From contig DKWX01000042.1 in assembly GCA_002491945.1 (NCBI GenBank), positions 10,191 through 74,190 on the forward strand: a stretch of 64,000 nucleotides of DNA, written 5' to 3'. Positions 26,087-35,098 of the stretch are shown here, piece after piece. The translations under genes were made by a program, and so were the position numbers. Every line of letters begins with the position of its first letter. Within the stretch, counting starts at the first letter, position 1. The DNA comes from Porphyromonadaceae bacterium UBA7141. GTDB taxonomy: Bacteria; Bacteroidota; Bacteroidia; Bacteroidales; Muribaculaceae. The notes beneath the pieces were generated by a model. That model did not search any database and was not told the DNA's origin. It was given only the letters and a program-made list of their open reading frames with translations.

Positions 26087-29000
26087 TCATCTTACAGCTA
26101 TCTTAAAGCTGCGACTACCCTGACGCACAACATATATACCCGGGAGAAGCGACTCTACTGAATCGGCCACCTTCACGCCATTCAGATTGTAGACTTCTAC
26201 CGATGCATCCTCGTCAAGAATCATATCCACACCAGACACCGTGATATCCACAGGATTACTCAGATATACCAGATTAGGGAATGCGGCATTGGTCATCACA
26301 CAGAGTGCATCCTTGACCGAAGTGTTAAATGTGAACACTCCATCGTTCTCGTCATAATCCACTCCCTCTGCAAGCTCATCGCCCATGATTGTGCCGTCGT
26401 CCCCAAGGAAGGCGCTACGGTCGCGGAACCAACGGTAGTTCGTGCGGTTGACTCCCACCATCAGCTGGTCGGACAGGTCGATTGTATTGCCATTCTCTAT
26501 GACTACGGGATAGAGAGCCTGACTCGCATAGTAGTAAAGGTTATAGGTTGAGAGCACTCGAGGCAGTGTGGTCAGCGTGAAGCAGTTGGACGTCAGATCC
26601 ATCACCTTGAGGTTGCTGAGCATCGTGACGTCGAGTTCGCGAAGTTTGTTGTTGTCGAGCCATAGCTGTTCCATTGCGGGCACTCCCGACAGGTCAATAT
26701 GCTCAAACTGATTGCCAGATGCCATCAGCTCCCACATGACAGGATTGTCGAGGCTTATTTCTGTCAGTTCATTATTGCTCACCACCAGACTCTGCAGCGA
26801 CTTGCAGGAAGTGGCATCGAAGCTTTTGAGGCCGCAATTCTGAAGCTCAAGATGCTGCAACTCGCCATATACACTGAAGTCAATGCCGGTCACATCACAT
26901 CCGGAGAGGTTCAGCTCCCGAACTGAAGTGGCAGGGAGTTGAATTGTGGATGCGGCAAGCCCCGAATTCGACAGATTGACTGCAAACACATCACTCATCC
27001 GGGAAAGATCAATATTGGCAAGAGGCACATTCGACATGCTGAACACCGAGATTGCATCACGGTCATCATAGGTATAGACTTTTACATCGGCTCCGGCATA
27101 TGTCTCAATGGGGAATATGGTGTAGATCCGGTCACTGAGTCTGTACTGCTCCAGATTGCCGTCGCCCCCCCAGTCGATATATACGAAATTGCCCGGTATG
27201 GCTGACGTCAGGATAATGCTTGAGCTTACAGCCTCTCTGGTAGTAAAGGAGGCAGCTACATGTGTCGGCCGATCGGCAGGCTTCACATTTGAACTGCGAT
27301 AGATATCCGCACCCTTGAAATCGGGGAAAGCGGCATTTGTCCATGTGGCGTATATTTCACCTATGTCGGTGGCATTGAAGATAAACTTTGCGCCATTGGC
27401 TGTCACTTCATCCGATGTCAGTTCGCGCCCGTCGGCCGCCGCATACCATTTGAACTCCGTAGAATGCCCGTCGACAGTCACCATCTGCTCCGACAGATTG
27501 CATGAAGGTGCCTTTTCCGGCATCATCCACTCCTGCTGCGGTGCATACGTGTAGGTTTCAAACGAGCCGTGAGACGGGAGTGTCGACAGAGGGAAGCGGT
27601 TGCCTGAGATGTTTAGTTCGCGAAGCGGCGTGTAAGCCGGCACTTTGATCGAAGCCAGATTATTGCCGGCTACATTGAGACTCGTCAGAGCCTCGCAGTC
27701 CTGAAGGTCTATATCGGTGAGCTGATTGCCCGAGACATCCACACGCTCTATATACGAGCACTTGGAGAGGCTGAACTCCGTGAGTTTATTGTCGGCCAGT
27801 TCAAGCACCAGAGGCGTACGGTTCTCGGTCGTGGTGAAAGAGGCAATCCGGTTTCGGTTTGCATATACTTCGGTGAGGAGATTCTTAGAGTGCATCATCT
27901 CTGCTCCGGTCAGATCAAGTGTCTCAAGGGCATTGCCGCTGAGGTCAAGCATACGCAGACAGCGGTTGTACTGCAGATCGATGCTGCCCACACCGCAGTC
28001 AGTCACCGAAAGGTAAGCCAATGAGCGGGCCGCCGTCACATCAATTGAGCCGAGCTGCACATCGCTGATGCCGAATGCCGTGAGGTCTTCTCCCTCTGGA
28101 ATATATACGGTCATCGCTCCCACCATTTTCTTGTCGCCCTCTGCGTTGGGTGTGTCCGGAAGCAGATTGGTGGCAGTGGTGAAATCCACTGGATTGCCAT
28201 CGCCGAAATCCACACTGAATCGTTTCGGATTCTCGGGAGTGGCTCCGGCTATACCCACACGCAGTGCCACCGATTTGGCAGAAGGTTTAAGACGGTAAGT
28301 CACCATCGCCGCATCCTTGCCCAATTCCTCTGCCGTCTTCACGACAAACTTCGATGTAGTCAGCGGGAAATCAGCAAACATAGAGTTACTGAACGAAAGA
28401 TATACACTGTCCGGTGTGGTCTTGTAGAACTCTATGATGCCCTGCGCATAGTTGTAGTAGTCATCGCCGAGTTCCTTGTCGCCACACATAAGACGTGCTG
28501 TTGTCGTGGTGCCCGGACGTTCCAGACGCGATTCAAGGTCAATCTCGCTGCCTACTGCATAACTGCGTGACAGAGCGATTGCCCGCTGCTCGTAATAATA
28601 CTCGCGGATGGTCTCGCGAGGTGCCGGCAGGGTCACAAAGTCCATGTCGTTCTTGGATATGTTGACCTGATAGAGGTCGGGCGACCCTGAGAAGTCGATG
28701 GTGCGGAGATAATTGTTGGATACCGACAGATCCCGCAGGTTGGGATTGCCTGTGATATCGAGGTCGGTAAGAAGATTGTCTGACGCGAAGAGATACACAA
28801 GATCCGGGCACATCGACACATCGAGTGTGCGCAGTTTGGTCTCACTGTTGACATTACCCGAGTTCGAGCAGTACAACTGCTGCAGCTTCGTATTGGCCGT
28901 GAGGTCAATCTCCGTCACATGTGTCTGCGAAATGCAGAGAATGAGCAACTCCGGATTCTTGCTTACGTCAAGAGTCTCAACTCCGGTCATATCGATCGAC

Positions 29001-29665
29001 AGACGTGCCAGTCTGGGGCATCCCGTGGGATCACAGTGGCGCAAGTCGAGCGTATGATATGCATCGAAACTCACAAGATTGGGATAGTCCGATATATTGA
29101 ATGACTGATCTATGGATCCCACATTCTCCATCTGTATCAGCATCAGTTCCGGATGATTCGGACCTATCAGCAGCGGCTTCCGGTCAAAAGGGTTGTCGGA
29201 TACATAAAGCGCCTGGAGATACTTCATGGCGCTCAAGTCGAGTTCGGGAATGATGTTGTGTTCTACATTCAGTATGTCGAGATTGACGAGCTGAGAGATA
29301 TCGAGTTCATCGATATATACACCCTCGAGGTTGAGATAATCGATAGCCAGCGGATTCCCATAGATTTTGACTATACCGTCCTCGCTTACCTGTCCGGAGA
29401 TAATTGTGCCATTAATCTCACCGGTATTGACATCGAAATCAGCCGAACCGATTTTATACTCAACCGGACCGAACCCGAAATCTATATCCACATATGTGTC
29501 TTCGATGGCCCCGAGCGAAATCGAAAATACGTTCTCCGCACCCACCATATCATAGCGCTGCGTATGGAACGTCATCATAGGCTCTTGCGTCTGGGCACTG
29601 AGTGGCAGTGAGGCCGCCGCCGTGAGCAATGTGGCGGCAATTAGAGTCTTGATAGGATTAAACAT
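26087..29665 (-). CDS. Large secreted leucine-rich-repeat protein with type IX-like tail
   Basis: 1192 residues with a Sec signal (cut after about LPLSAQ). It is built of three similar modules at roughly residues 30-445, 455-815 and 820-1150. Each opens with a beta domain containing DFG-DG-like sequence (VDIDFGFGPV; SVDFGDGNPV; IDWGGDGNL), continues with Asx-rich LRRs of the form LDLSGN/LTELDLS, and ends with a conserved strand pattern (NSMFADFPL; NAAFPDFKG; NAAFPNLVY). The last 60 residues are a C-terminal sorting-like domain (VYNLNGVKVAD; PGIYVVRQGSRSFKIAVR). Probably surface-exposed or released and ligand-binding. It starts 21 bases after the subtilase stop, so the two are co-transcribed. 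Confidence 0.85.
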   Translation of the reverse strand: MFNPIKTLIAATLLTAAASLPLSAQTQEPMMTFHTQRYDMVGAENVFSISLGAIEDTYVDIDFGFGPVEYKIGSADFDVNTGEINGTIISGQVSEDGIVKIYGNPLAIDYLNLEGVYIDELDISQLVNLDILNVEHNIIPELDLSAMKYLQALYVSDNPFDRKPLLIGPNHPELMLIQMENVGSIDQSFNISDYPNLVSFDAYHTLDLRHCDPTGCPRLARLSIDMTGVETLDVSKNPELLILCISQTHVTEIDLTANTKLQQLYCSNSGNVNSETKLRTLDVSMCPDLVYLFASDNLLTDLDITGNPNLRDLSVSNNYLRTIDFSGSPDLYQVNISKNDMDFVTLPAPRETIREYYYEQRAIALSRSYAVGSEIDLESRLERPGTTTTARLMCGDKELGDDYYNYAQGIIEFYKTTPDSVYLSFSNSMFADFPLTTSKFVVKTAEELGKDAAMVTYRLKPSAKSVALRVGIAGATPENPKRFSVDFGDGNPVDFTTATNLLPDTPNAEGDKKMVGAMTVYIPEGEDLTAFGISDVQLGSIDVTAARSLAYLSVTDCGVGSIDLQYNRCLRMLDLSGNALETLDLTGAEMMHSKNLLTEVYANRNRIASFTTTENRTPLVLELADNKLTEFSLSKCSYIERVDVSGNQLTDIDLQDCEALTSLNVAGNNLASIKVPAYTPLRELNISGNRFPLSTLPSHGSFETYTYAPQQEWMMPEKAPSCNLSEQMVTVDGHSTEFKWYAAADGRELTSDEVTANGAKFIFNATDIGEIYATWTNAAFPDFKGADIYRSSNVKPADRPTHVAASFTTREAVSSSIILTSAIPGNFVYIDWGGDGNLEQYRLSDRIYTIFPIETYAGADVKVYTYDDRDAISVFSMSNVPLANIDLSRMSDVFAVNLSNSGLAASTIQLPATSVRELNLSGCDVTGIDFSVYGELQHLELQNCGLKSFDATSCKSLQSLVVSNNELTEISLDNPVMWELMASGNQFEHIDLSGVPAMEQLWLDNNKLRELDVTMLSNLKVMDLTSNCFTLTTLPRVLSTYNLYYYASQALYPVVIENGNTIDLSDQLMVGVNRTNYRWFRDRSAFLGDDGTIMGDELAEGVDYDENDGVFTFNTSVKDALCVMTNAAFPNLVYLSNPVDITVSGVDMILDEDASVEVYNLNGVKVADSVESLLPGIYVVRQGSRSFKIAVR

Positions 29666-29686
29666 GATTTATAGCTGTTGGATTAG

Positions 29687-32029
29687 TTATTTCACTACTA
29701 TTTTCTCTGTATGCACACCATTGATGTTGAGCAGGTATACCCCCTTGCCAAGCGATGAGACAGCCACGGTCCCCTCATTTGAGTCACTGCTCATGGAGGC
29801 GGCCTCTGCCCCGGTCATGTCGTAGACCCTCACCTCAAGGCGCGAAGCTCCGGCGGCCACGACATGATATCCCCCGGCCACGGATGTCACCATGAAGGAG
29901 CGTCCGGGCTCCGCCTCGATGTCGGCTACGGAGTCGATACCCATGCGGCGCAGCACCTCTACAAGCCCCGCACGCGCATCAAGTTTCCCGGCTCCCCACT
30001 TCACGCTGAGCGAGGGATCGGACGTCACGTCGGCATCCTTGCGCGCCGTGGTCTCTATGATATCGCGGATATCGGAATAGCTCAGAGTCGGGTCGGCTTC
30101 TTTCCAGAGTGCCACAGTGCCCGACACTACGGGTGTGGCCATCGAGGTGCCCACACACTGATGCCAGCTGTAACGCCGTCCATCGGCTTCGGCCGTGGCT
30201 TGAAGGTTGTCGATGCCGATGCTGTTGTCCTGTAGATAATACTCGTTGGTGGAGGAAATCACCGTGGCTCCGGGAGCACATACTGTGGGAAGCCGGCGTC
30301 CGTCGACGAGTGTGCCCCATGAGGAGAATGACGACACCTCTTCGCCATGGAAGAGATCGTATGAATACAGTTCGCCATCAAGAGAGGCCCACGCGTCGCG
30401 GGTGTTGTAGGATCCGACGACAATCGTATTATGTCCTGTGGCGGTGTCGCATATCGACCCGTCGCATGTGCCCGGAGTCACTCCGAGTGCCGACAGGCCA
30501 TGGTCGCCGAACTGGAAGAACTGGCCGTCGGCAAACATGTCGACTCTCTGTCCGGCTGTGCCTTTGACCTGAATCACCAGTACATAATTGCTACGGTTGG
30601 CCTCTGTCTCCCAAAGCATCGCGTCCACTACTCCGAAGTAGCGCCCGCTCTCTAACGAATCGAGCATACCCGACACTCCGATATACCCCTTGAAATACTG
30701 GGCAAGCTGTGGCGACACCACATCCGAGTCATAACTTGAGAATTCGGGAGAGCTTACATAATATAAGTCTTCGCCCGAACCATCGGCCTTGGCCACGGCC
30801 CGGAACACGACTGTGCCACGCTCCTTATTGTAGATCAACGCCTGCACCTCAAACGGCTCTTCGGTGTCGGAGTATATGTAGACAGGGCCGTTCACTACGT
30901 TAGGGTACTCCACCGGATCAGTATCAAACGACTCCATACCCACAAGCAGCGTATCATCCCCTTCGGCAAACACCTTATGTGCCGCTATGTTGAGGTCGCC
31001 TTCATTGCCGGCGGCCACACATACGGTGTTGCTGGTGTGACCCTTTTCGCTTACTTCGTCAAGATAGGTCGCAAGCAATCCTGTCCCGTCGTGCGGACCA
31101 AGGTTGGTTCCCATCGAAAGATTGATTACCACCGGATAAGGATGCCCGAGCTGAGCCTGACGCTCACTGGCGAAGTTGAGTATCTCATCGATGCCGAGCG
31201 CGATATAATAATCGGTTGACACTCCGGATGCCACTGCGATGTCGGCCTCCGGTGCAATGCCGTAGTAGGGATTGTCGATTTCGCTGATTTCGACAGAAGG
31301 CCCTGACTGGCCGGATGACGACTCGGCCATCTGCGCGGCATTCACCTTGCCGCGGTAGCCTCCGGCCATGATGCCGAGAGTGTGGGTGCCGTGGAACGTA
31401 GTGGAGTTCTCGGTATCGATTTGCGGCATGTAGTCTGGCCCATAATTTTCGGTAGCGGGATCGCCATACTCTGTGGGGCGGAAATAGGTAAAGTTGAGTA
31501 TGCGGCTGCTCCCGTCAGGATTGCGGAAGTTGAGATGATTCGGGTCGTAACCTCCGTCGACTGCCGCACAAAGCACTCCTTTGCCCGTATATTTATAATC
31601 AAGCACTTCGCCGGCCTGAAGGGCATCGGCTCCAATGGAGGCTCTCACACGGTCCATCTTGCCTGTCACGGTGCGCTCCAGACGGAGTGTGGCCACTGCG
31701 GGATGAGAGGCTATCCGCTCTACTTCGTCAAGCGGAATACGCGCCAGATAGAAATCTCCACGGGTGGCATGCAATGACAGTCCTTCGGCCTCAAGGTCGG
31801 ATGCTGAATATCCGGCGTTGAGAGTGATGAAGGCTCCCACTGTCTGCACTGACTGTCGCTCTGACTGGCTTTTACGCATCAGGTGTCCCTTGCCGTCCGG
31901 GCGTGTGCCGACACTATATCCGGCACGCCGACTCCTAAGGGTGGCCGATGTCCCGGGATCAAGCGGTGTCTGCGCAAGCACTGTCGAGGCGGCAGCAAGG
32001 GCCAAGAGTGGAAGAATATTTCGTTTCAT
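29687..32029 (-). CDS. Secreted subtilisin-like serine protease (S8)
   Basis: 780 residues. A signal (to about Ala19-Gln20) and an inhibitor-like pro-region (about residues 60-125) precede the S8 catalytic domain with Asp158 (CAAVDGGYDPNH), His213 (FHGTHTLG) and Ser629 (GTSMATPVV). A domain of about 190 residues is inserted between the oxyanion Asn region (VAAGNEG, near 340) and the Ser. The last 80 residues form a beta-rich type IX-like sorting domain (YDMTGAEAAS; GKGVYLLNI; KIVVK). First gene of a two-gene unit with the LRR protein. The intergenic repeat at 32091-32200 lies upstream. Confidence 0.92.
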   Translation of the reverse strand: MKRNILPLLALAAASTVLAQTPLDPGTSATLRSRRAGYSVGTRPDGKGHLMRKSQSERQSVQTVGAFITLNAGYSASDLEAEGLSLHATRGDFYLARIPLDEVERIASHPAVATLRLERTVTGKMDRVRASIGADALQAGEVLDYKYTGKGVLCAAVDGGYDPNHLNFRNPDGSSRILNFTYFRPTEYGDPATENYGPDYMPQIDTENSTTFHGTHTLGIMAGGYRGKVNAAQMAESSSGQSGPSVEISEIDNPYYGIAPEADIAVASGVSTDYYIALGIDEILNFASERQAQLGHPYPVVINLSMGTNLGPHDGTGLLATYLDEVSEKGHTSNTVCVAAGNEGDLNIAAHKVFAEGDDTLLVGMESFDTDPVEYPNVVNGPVYIYSDTEEPFEVQALIYNKERGTVVFRAVAKADGSGEDLYYVSSPEFSSYDSDVVSPQLAQYFKGYIGVSGMLDSLESGRYFGVVDAMLWETEANRSNYVLVIQVKGTAGQRVDMFADGQFFQFGDHGLSALGVTPGTCDGSICDTATGHNTIVVGSYNTRDAWASLDGELYSYDLFHGEEVSSFSSWGTLVDGRRLPTVCAPGATVISSTNEYYLQDNSIGIDNLQATAEADGRRYSWHQCVGTSMATPVVSGTVALWKEADPTLSYSDIRDIIETTARKDADVTSDPSLSVKWGAGKLDARAGLVEVLRRMGIDSVADIEAEPGRSFMVTSVAGGYHVVAAGASRLEVRVYDMTGAEAASMSSDSNEGTVAVSSLGKGVYLLNINGVHTEKIVVK

Positions 32030-32090
32030 AATGATATCTGGATGGTTTTATTTGTATCCAATGGTGATATATGTATCTGTTCAAGTCAAT

Positions 32091-32200
32091 AAGCAAGTGT
32101 TCAGACTTAACCGATAGTAATTGATGATAAATCTTTTATATCATCCACGGCTTCTTTTTTGCCGCTTCCGGCTTGTCGCTCAGTCGAATCTCGCTCAGTC
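32091..32200 (-). repeat. Intergenic repeat element, copy A
   Basis: About 105 bases are closely similar to 34503-34608. Shared blocks on the plus strand are TTAACCGATAGTAATTGA, CGGCTTCTTTTTTGCCGCTT and GGCTTGTCG followed by TCAGTCGAAT; the last block is duplicated in tandem here. The start carries AAGCAAGTGTTC, the recurring half-site. CGGC/GCCG pairs allow a small hairpin around the T-run. It lies between the end of the gene at 32213 and the start of the subtilase gene. Confidence 0.75.
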
Positions 32201-32212
32201 GAATTATACTTG

Positions 32213-34354
32213 TCAGCGCAGCCATACCTTGCGCCCGGAGATGATGTAGCATCCGCGCGGAAGAGCACGGAGTGCGGCTGTATCGGCTTCTTTAAGCACA
32301 CACACTCCCTGCAGTGAATATACATCGGCTCTATCGCCCCCTTCTATAGCGGAGATTCCGGAGACTGTGCCTGCGCTGACTACGATTGTGCACGATTCTT
32401 CTACTATGAAATTATAAGCACCTTCTGAATCGGCTAAAATCTCGCGTTCGCCGGCCATGACTTTGATTTCAGTCGCAGTCGCCGGCTTAACGGTAATCAT
32501 CGTGCCGGCGGGAAGAGTCAGAGCTTCTGAGGCAGACACTTCAGCCACAATGTCGTGCATCACGATTGCATCCACTCCATCTTCCACTTCAAGGCGCACA
32601 TCGCACATGGCCGGAAGCCCTGCATATAATTTCACTACCGAACCATCTTTCAGGTCAATAAGGCTAAACATATCCGATGATATGGCATCGCTGCATAATT
32701 CGCCGTCAAAATACATATAATATTCCGGCACACCACAGCGCACCTCAAACTCGAATGGCATGTCATCGGCATTGAATGACACCAGATTATAGCCGGCTGT
32801 AAGGTCGATTACCTGTTTCTTAGATTCATCGTCCCCGCAGAGTGTGACTCCACAGTAATTCCATTCCATCGCCGGGTCAAGATATACCGAGGCCTTGAGA
32901 TCGCGGGCATATTCTTCCACATATACTTCTACAGTGGCATTGCCGGATACCTGAAAATCGGTTGTCCCCTCCACACCGTCTACATATACGTATGTGACAA
33001 GCCATCCTTCATCCGGCACAATGCGAATACGGTTGAGATTACGTGCCACCGACACTACCGTCTCATCCTGTCCGGTCATCTCTACAACATCATCATTCAT
33101 ATTGCCGCGAAGCACGTGGAAGTGGGCCGGGAGACTCTCATAGTAGAAGGTCACCTCATATGGTGCCATCGGTTCTGCCGTCACTTCTATATTATAGCCG
33201 GCCTCATCTGTAGCAGTAAATGAAAGACTATTACCCTCGACGGGGCGACCGTTGAAGTCGGCGCTTACTGTATAATTGGCCGCGTCAAGCTCCACATGCA
33301 CCACTGTGCCCATCTTTACCGTGAAATCCGGGGCAAGCCACTGCTCACGCGGAATGACGTTGAACTGTGTGTCGGATACCCTCAGCACGGCTCCCTCGGT
33401 GTCCGGATTGACAAACGACAATCTCACCGGAATATCCTTGTCAGGATAATCCGCATCAATCGTAATCACGCCATTGTCGGCCAGTTCGGCAATCTTATAT
33501 GAGCCATCGGATGGGATTATCTCAGTCCCGTCAGCCATCACGCGATAGAATGTATGACCGTAGATATTTGGCTCTATGCGTATCGGGAGGTCAAAGTCGG
33601 GATTGAATGCAATGGGGGCATTGAGCGCATCGCCGGTAATGTCGTAAGAGTCGCCGGCCAGACGCAGACTTACAGATGCCGGGTCGCCGTTGACTATGAC
33701 TGTGAAATGGCTGCTACGCTCGTCTGCCATTGAATAGGATGACACTTCCACCCGGTTGTCGCCCGGTTTAAGGGTCGACGGATAGAGCGTGAAGGTGCGT
33801 GAGCCCGGCTGGAGTTCATTATTGCCGTTTACGTTGACTCCCTGCAGTCCGAAGCCGTCGCGGGCTGAAATCGTCACGCTTGAATATGGGTCCTGAAGAG
33901 TGATGGAGAGCGTGCCGGCATCCCAGCTTGACTCGTCATATGTCTGATACATATATGCCACTTTAATCTGCGACGGATCGCCATAGATGGTCACATTTGT
34001 CTTAGGCCGCTCCGAAGCCTGCACAATGAGTGTGCACCCATCGTAGAGTGCGGATGGATTTACATAATAGTTGGAGGTTATGTCATTGGCAATCTGTTCT
34101 CCATCAAGCGATATGGAATTAATGACATATCCTGAGTTGACGTTAAGATTGATATTAGGGTCTTCTCCTTCCTTAAAAGTCAGAATCATGGCGCCTTCGG
34201 AATTCCAATCATGACGCTCGGCATTGTAGCCATTGATTAACACTACGAAGGAAGCAATCGGTGAGTTGGTCTCCAGATGCACCGTAATGTCGGCCTTTGC
34301 AGATGATGGCACGAGTATCGCCAGCAACGTTAACAGCAAGTAGAAATGTCTCAT
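32213..34354 (-). CDS. Secreted repeat-domain protein with type IX-like tail
   Basis: 713 residues with a Sec signal (MRHFYLLLTLLAILVPSSAKA). The body consists of repeated beta-rich units of about 80-90 residues with motifs such as GYVINSISLDGEQI, GFGLQGVNVNGN, YTVSADFNGRPVEG and GWLVTYVYVDGVEG, which resemble the bacterial repeat/InlB-B-type domains common in surface proteins. The C-terminal 60 residues look like a sorting domain (VYSLQGVCVLKEAD; PRGCYIISGRKVWLR). It is flanked on both sides by copies of the same intergenic repeat. Function unknown; a structural or adhesive role is possible. Confidence 0.8.
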   Translation of the reverse strand: MRHFYLLLTLLAILVPSSAKADITVHLETNSPIASFVVLINGYNAERHDWNSEGAMILTFKEGEDPNINLNVNSGYVINSISLDGEQIANDITSNYYVNPSALYDGCTLIVQASERPKTNVTIYGDPSQIKVAYMYQTYDESSWDAGTLSITLQDPYSSVTISARDGFGLQGVNVNGNNELQPGSRTFTLYPSTLKPGDNRVEVSSYSMADERSSHFTVIVNGDPASVSLRLAGDSYDITGDALNAPIAFNPDFDLPIRIEPNIYGHTFYRVMADGTEIIPSDGSYKIAELADNGVITIDADYPDKDIPVRLSFVNPDTEGAVLRVSDTQFNVIPREQWLAPDFTVKMGTVVHVELDAANYTVSADFNGRPVEGNSLSFTATDEAGYNIEVTAEPMAPYEVTFYYESLPAHFHVLRGNMNDDVVEMTGQDETVVSVARNLNRIRIVPDEGWLVTYVYVDGVEGTTDFQVSGNATVEVYVEEYARDLKASVYLDPAMEWNYCGVTLCGDDESKKQVIDLTAGYNLVSFNADDMPFEFEVRCGVPEYYMYFDGELCSDAISSDMFSLIDLKDGSVVKLYAGLPAMCDVRLEVEDGVDAIVMHDIVAEVSASEALTLPAGTMITVKPATATEIKVMAGEREILADSEGAYNFIVEESCTIVVSAGTVSGISAIEGGDRADVYSLQGVCVLKEADTAALRALPRGCYIISGRKVWLR

Positions 34355-34502
34355 GTGTTATTTAGTTTAAATTGAAAATATTTTGCATCATAAGCCAGTC
34401 TTCAAATTGAATTTATACAATGAAGTCGCTTAAACTTTCTAAGGAATCATAAAAAGTGTCTGGATATGTTTCTTTCAATGCCAAAATCTTAATGAATCTT
34501 AC

Positions 34503-34691
34503 TAAGAGGGTGTTCAAATTTAACCGATAGTAATTGAAAGGGGATCTTTTATCCGATCTACGGCTTCTTTTTTGCCGCTTCAGGCTTGTCGTTCAGTCGA
34601 ATATGTCGATATCCTCCTTCACTCAGCACCGGAATCGACTAAAAAATAAGCCCGCATATTGTATAAATTAAATTTGAACACGTACTTATTG
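34503..34691. mobile_element. Intergenic repeat element, copy B, with inverted termini (MITE-like)
   Basis: The left part matches copy A at 32091-32200. It is bounded by perfect 14-base inverted repeats, GTGTTCAAATTTAA (34510-34523) and TTAAATTTGAACAC (34668-34681); with flanks the similarity extends to about 23 bases with mismatches. Length between the outer ends is about 172 bases. There is no coding capacity. Terminal inverted repeats plus a second partial copy nearby suggest a non-autonomous mobile element, but no target-site duplication is clear. Confidence 0.55.
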
Positions 34692-35036
34692 AAAGACACT
34701 TAAATGACTTCTGAATTTGAATACTTACTTACCTTGACTTGAAGTCTATGAAAATGATAATCTGGAACATCTAAATCAAGATGCACAAAATTAAGAGTTT
34801 TTGACTACAATACCAAATTTTTACACTACATTAGCTGAGTAGTCATATATTCATCTCAGCTCCGTATCCTGTCATATCCCTACTGTTTATCTTGCCTTAT
34901 TCCATGACTATATCTGAATCTATAAGGATGTATCATTGACCTCATGTCAATTTGATATGATATGCGACTTATTCGGAAGATGAAGAAAAACACAGGAATC
35001 TAAAATATTTAACTTTTATTAACATGACGACTTTCT

Positions 35037-35074
35037 ACAAAAATAGACCGGAGGGGGGCGCCCCTGCGGTCTAT
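35037..35074 (-). terminator. Terminator of icd
   Basis: ATAGACCG (35043-35050) pairs with CGGTCTAT (35067-35074), and an inner AGGGG/CCCCT stem extends it across one mismatch. On the minus strand the hairpin is followed by TTTTTG, 25 bases after the icd stop. Confidence 0.8.
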
Positions 35075-35098
35075 CATACGTTAAGTCTATTATGTTGT

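Larger units (their letters stand above)
34355..35098. other. AT-rich 744-base intergenic region with MITE-like repeat
   Basis: No coding frame is credible. It contains the repeat element at 34503-34691, a further inverted half-site GAATACTTACTT (34719-34730) and, near the right end, the icd terminator (35037-35074). The stretch 34740-35030 is AT-rich with no feature I can name. Confidence 0.7.

Noticed and set aside
32091..34691. Composite transposon around the gene at 32213-34354
   Set aside because: The flanking repeats lack transposase genes and copy A lacks a matching inverted end, so a composite transposon cannot be supported.
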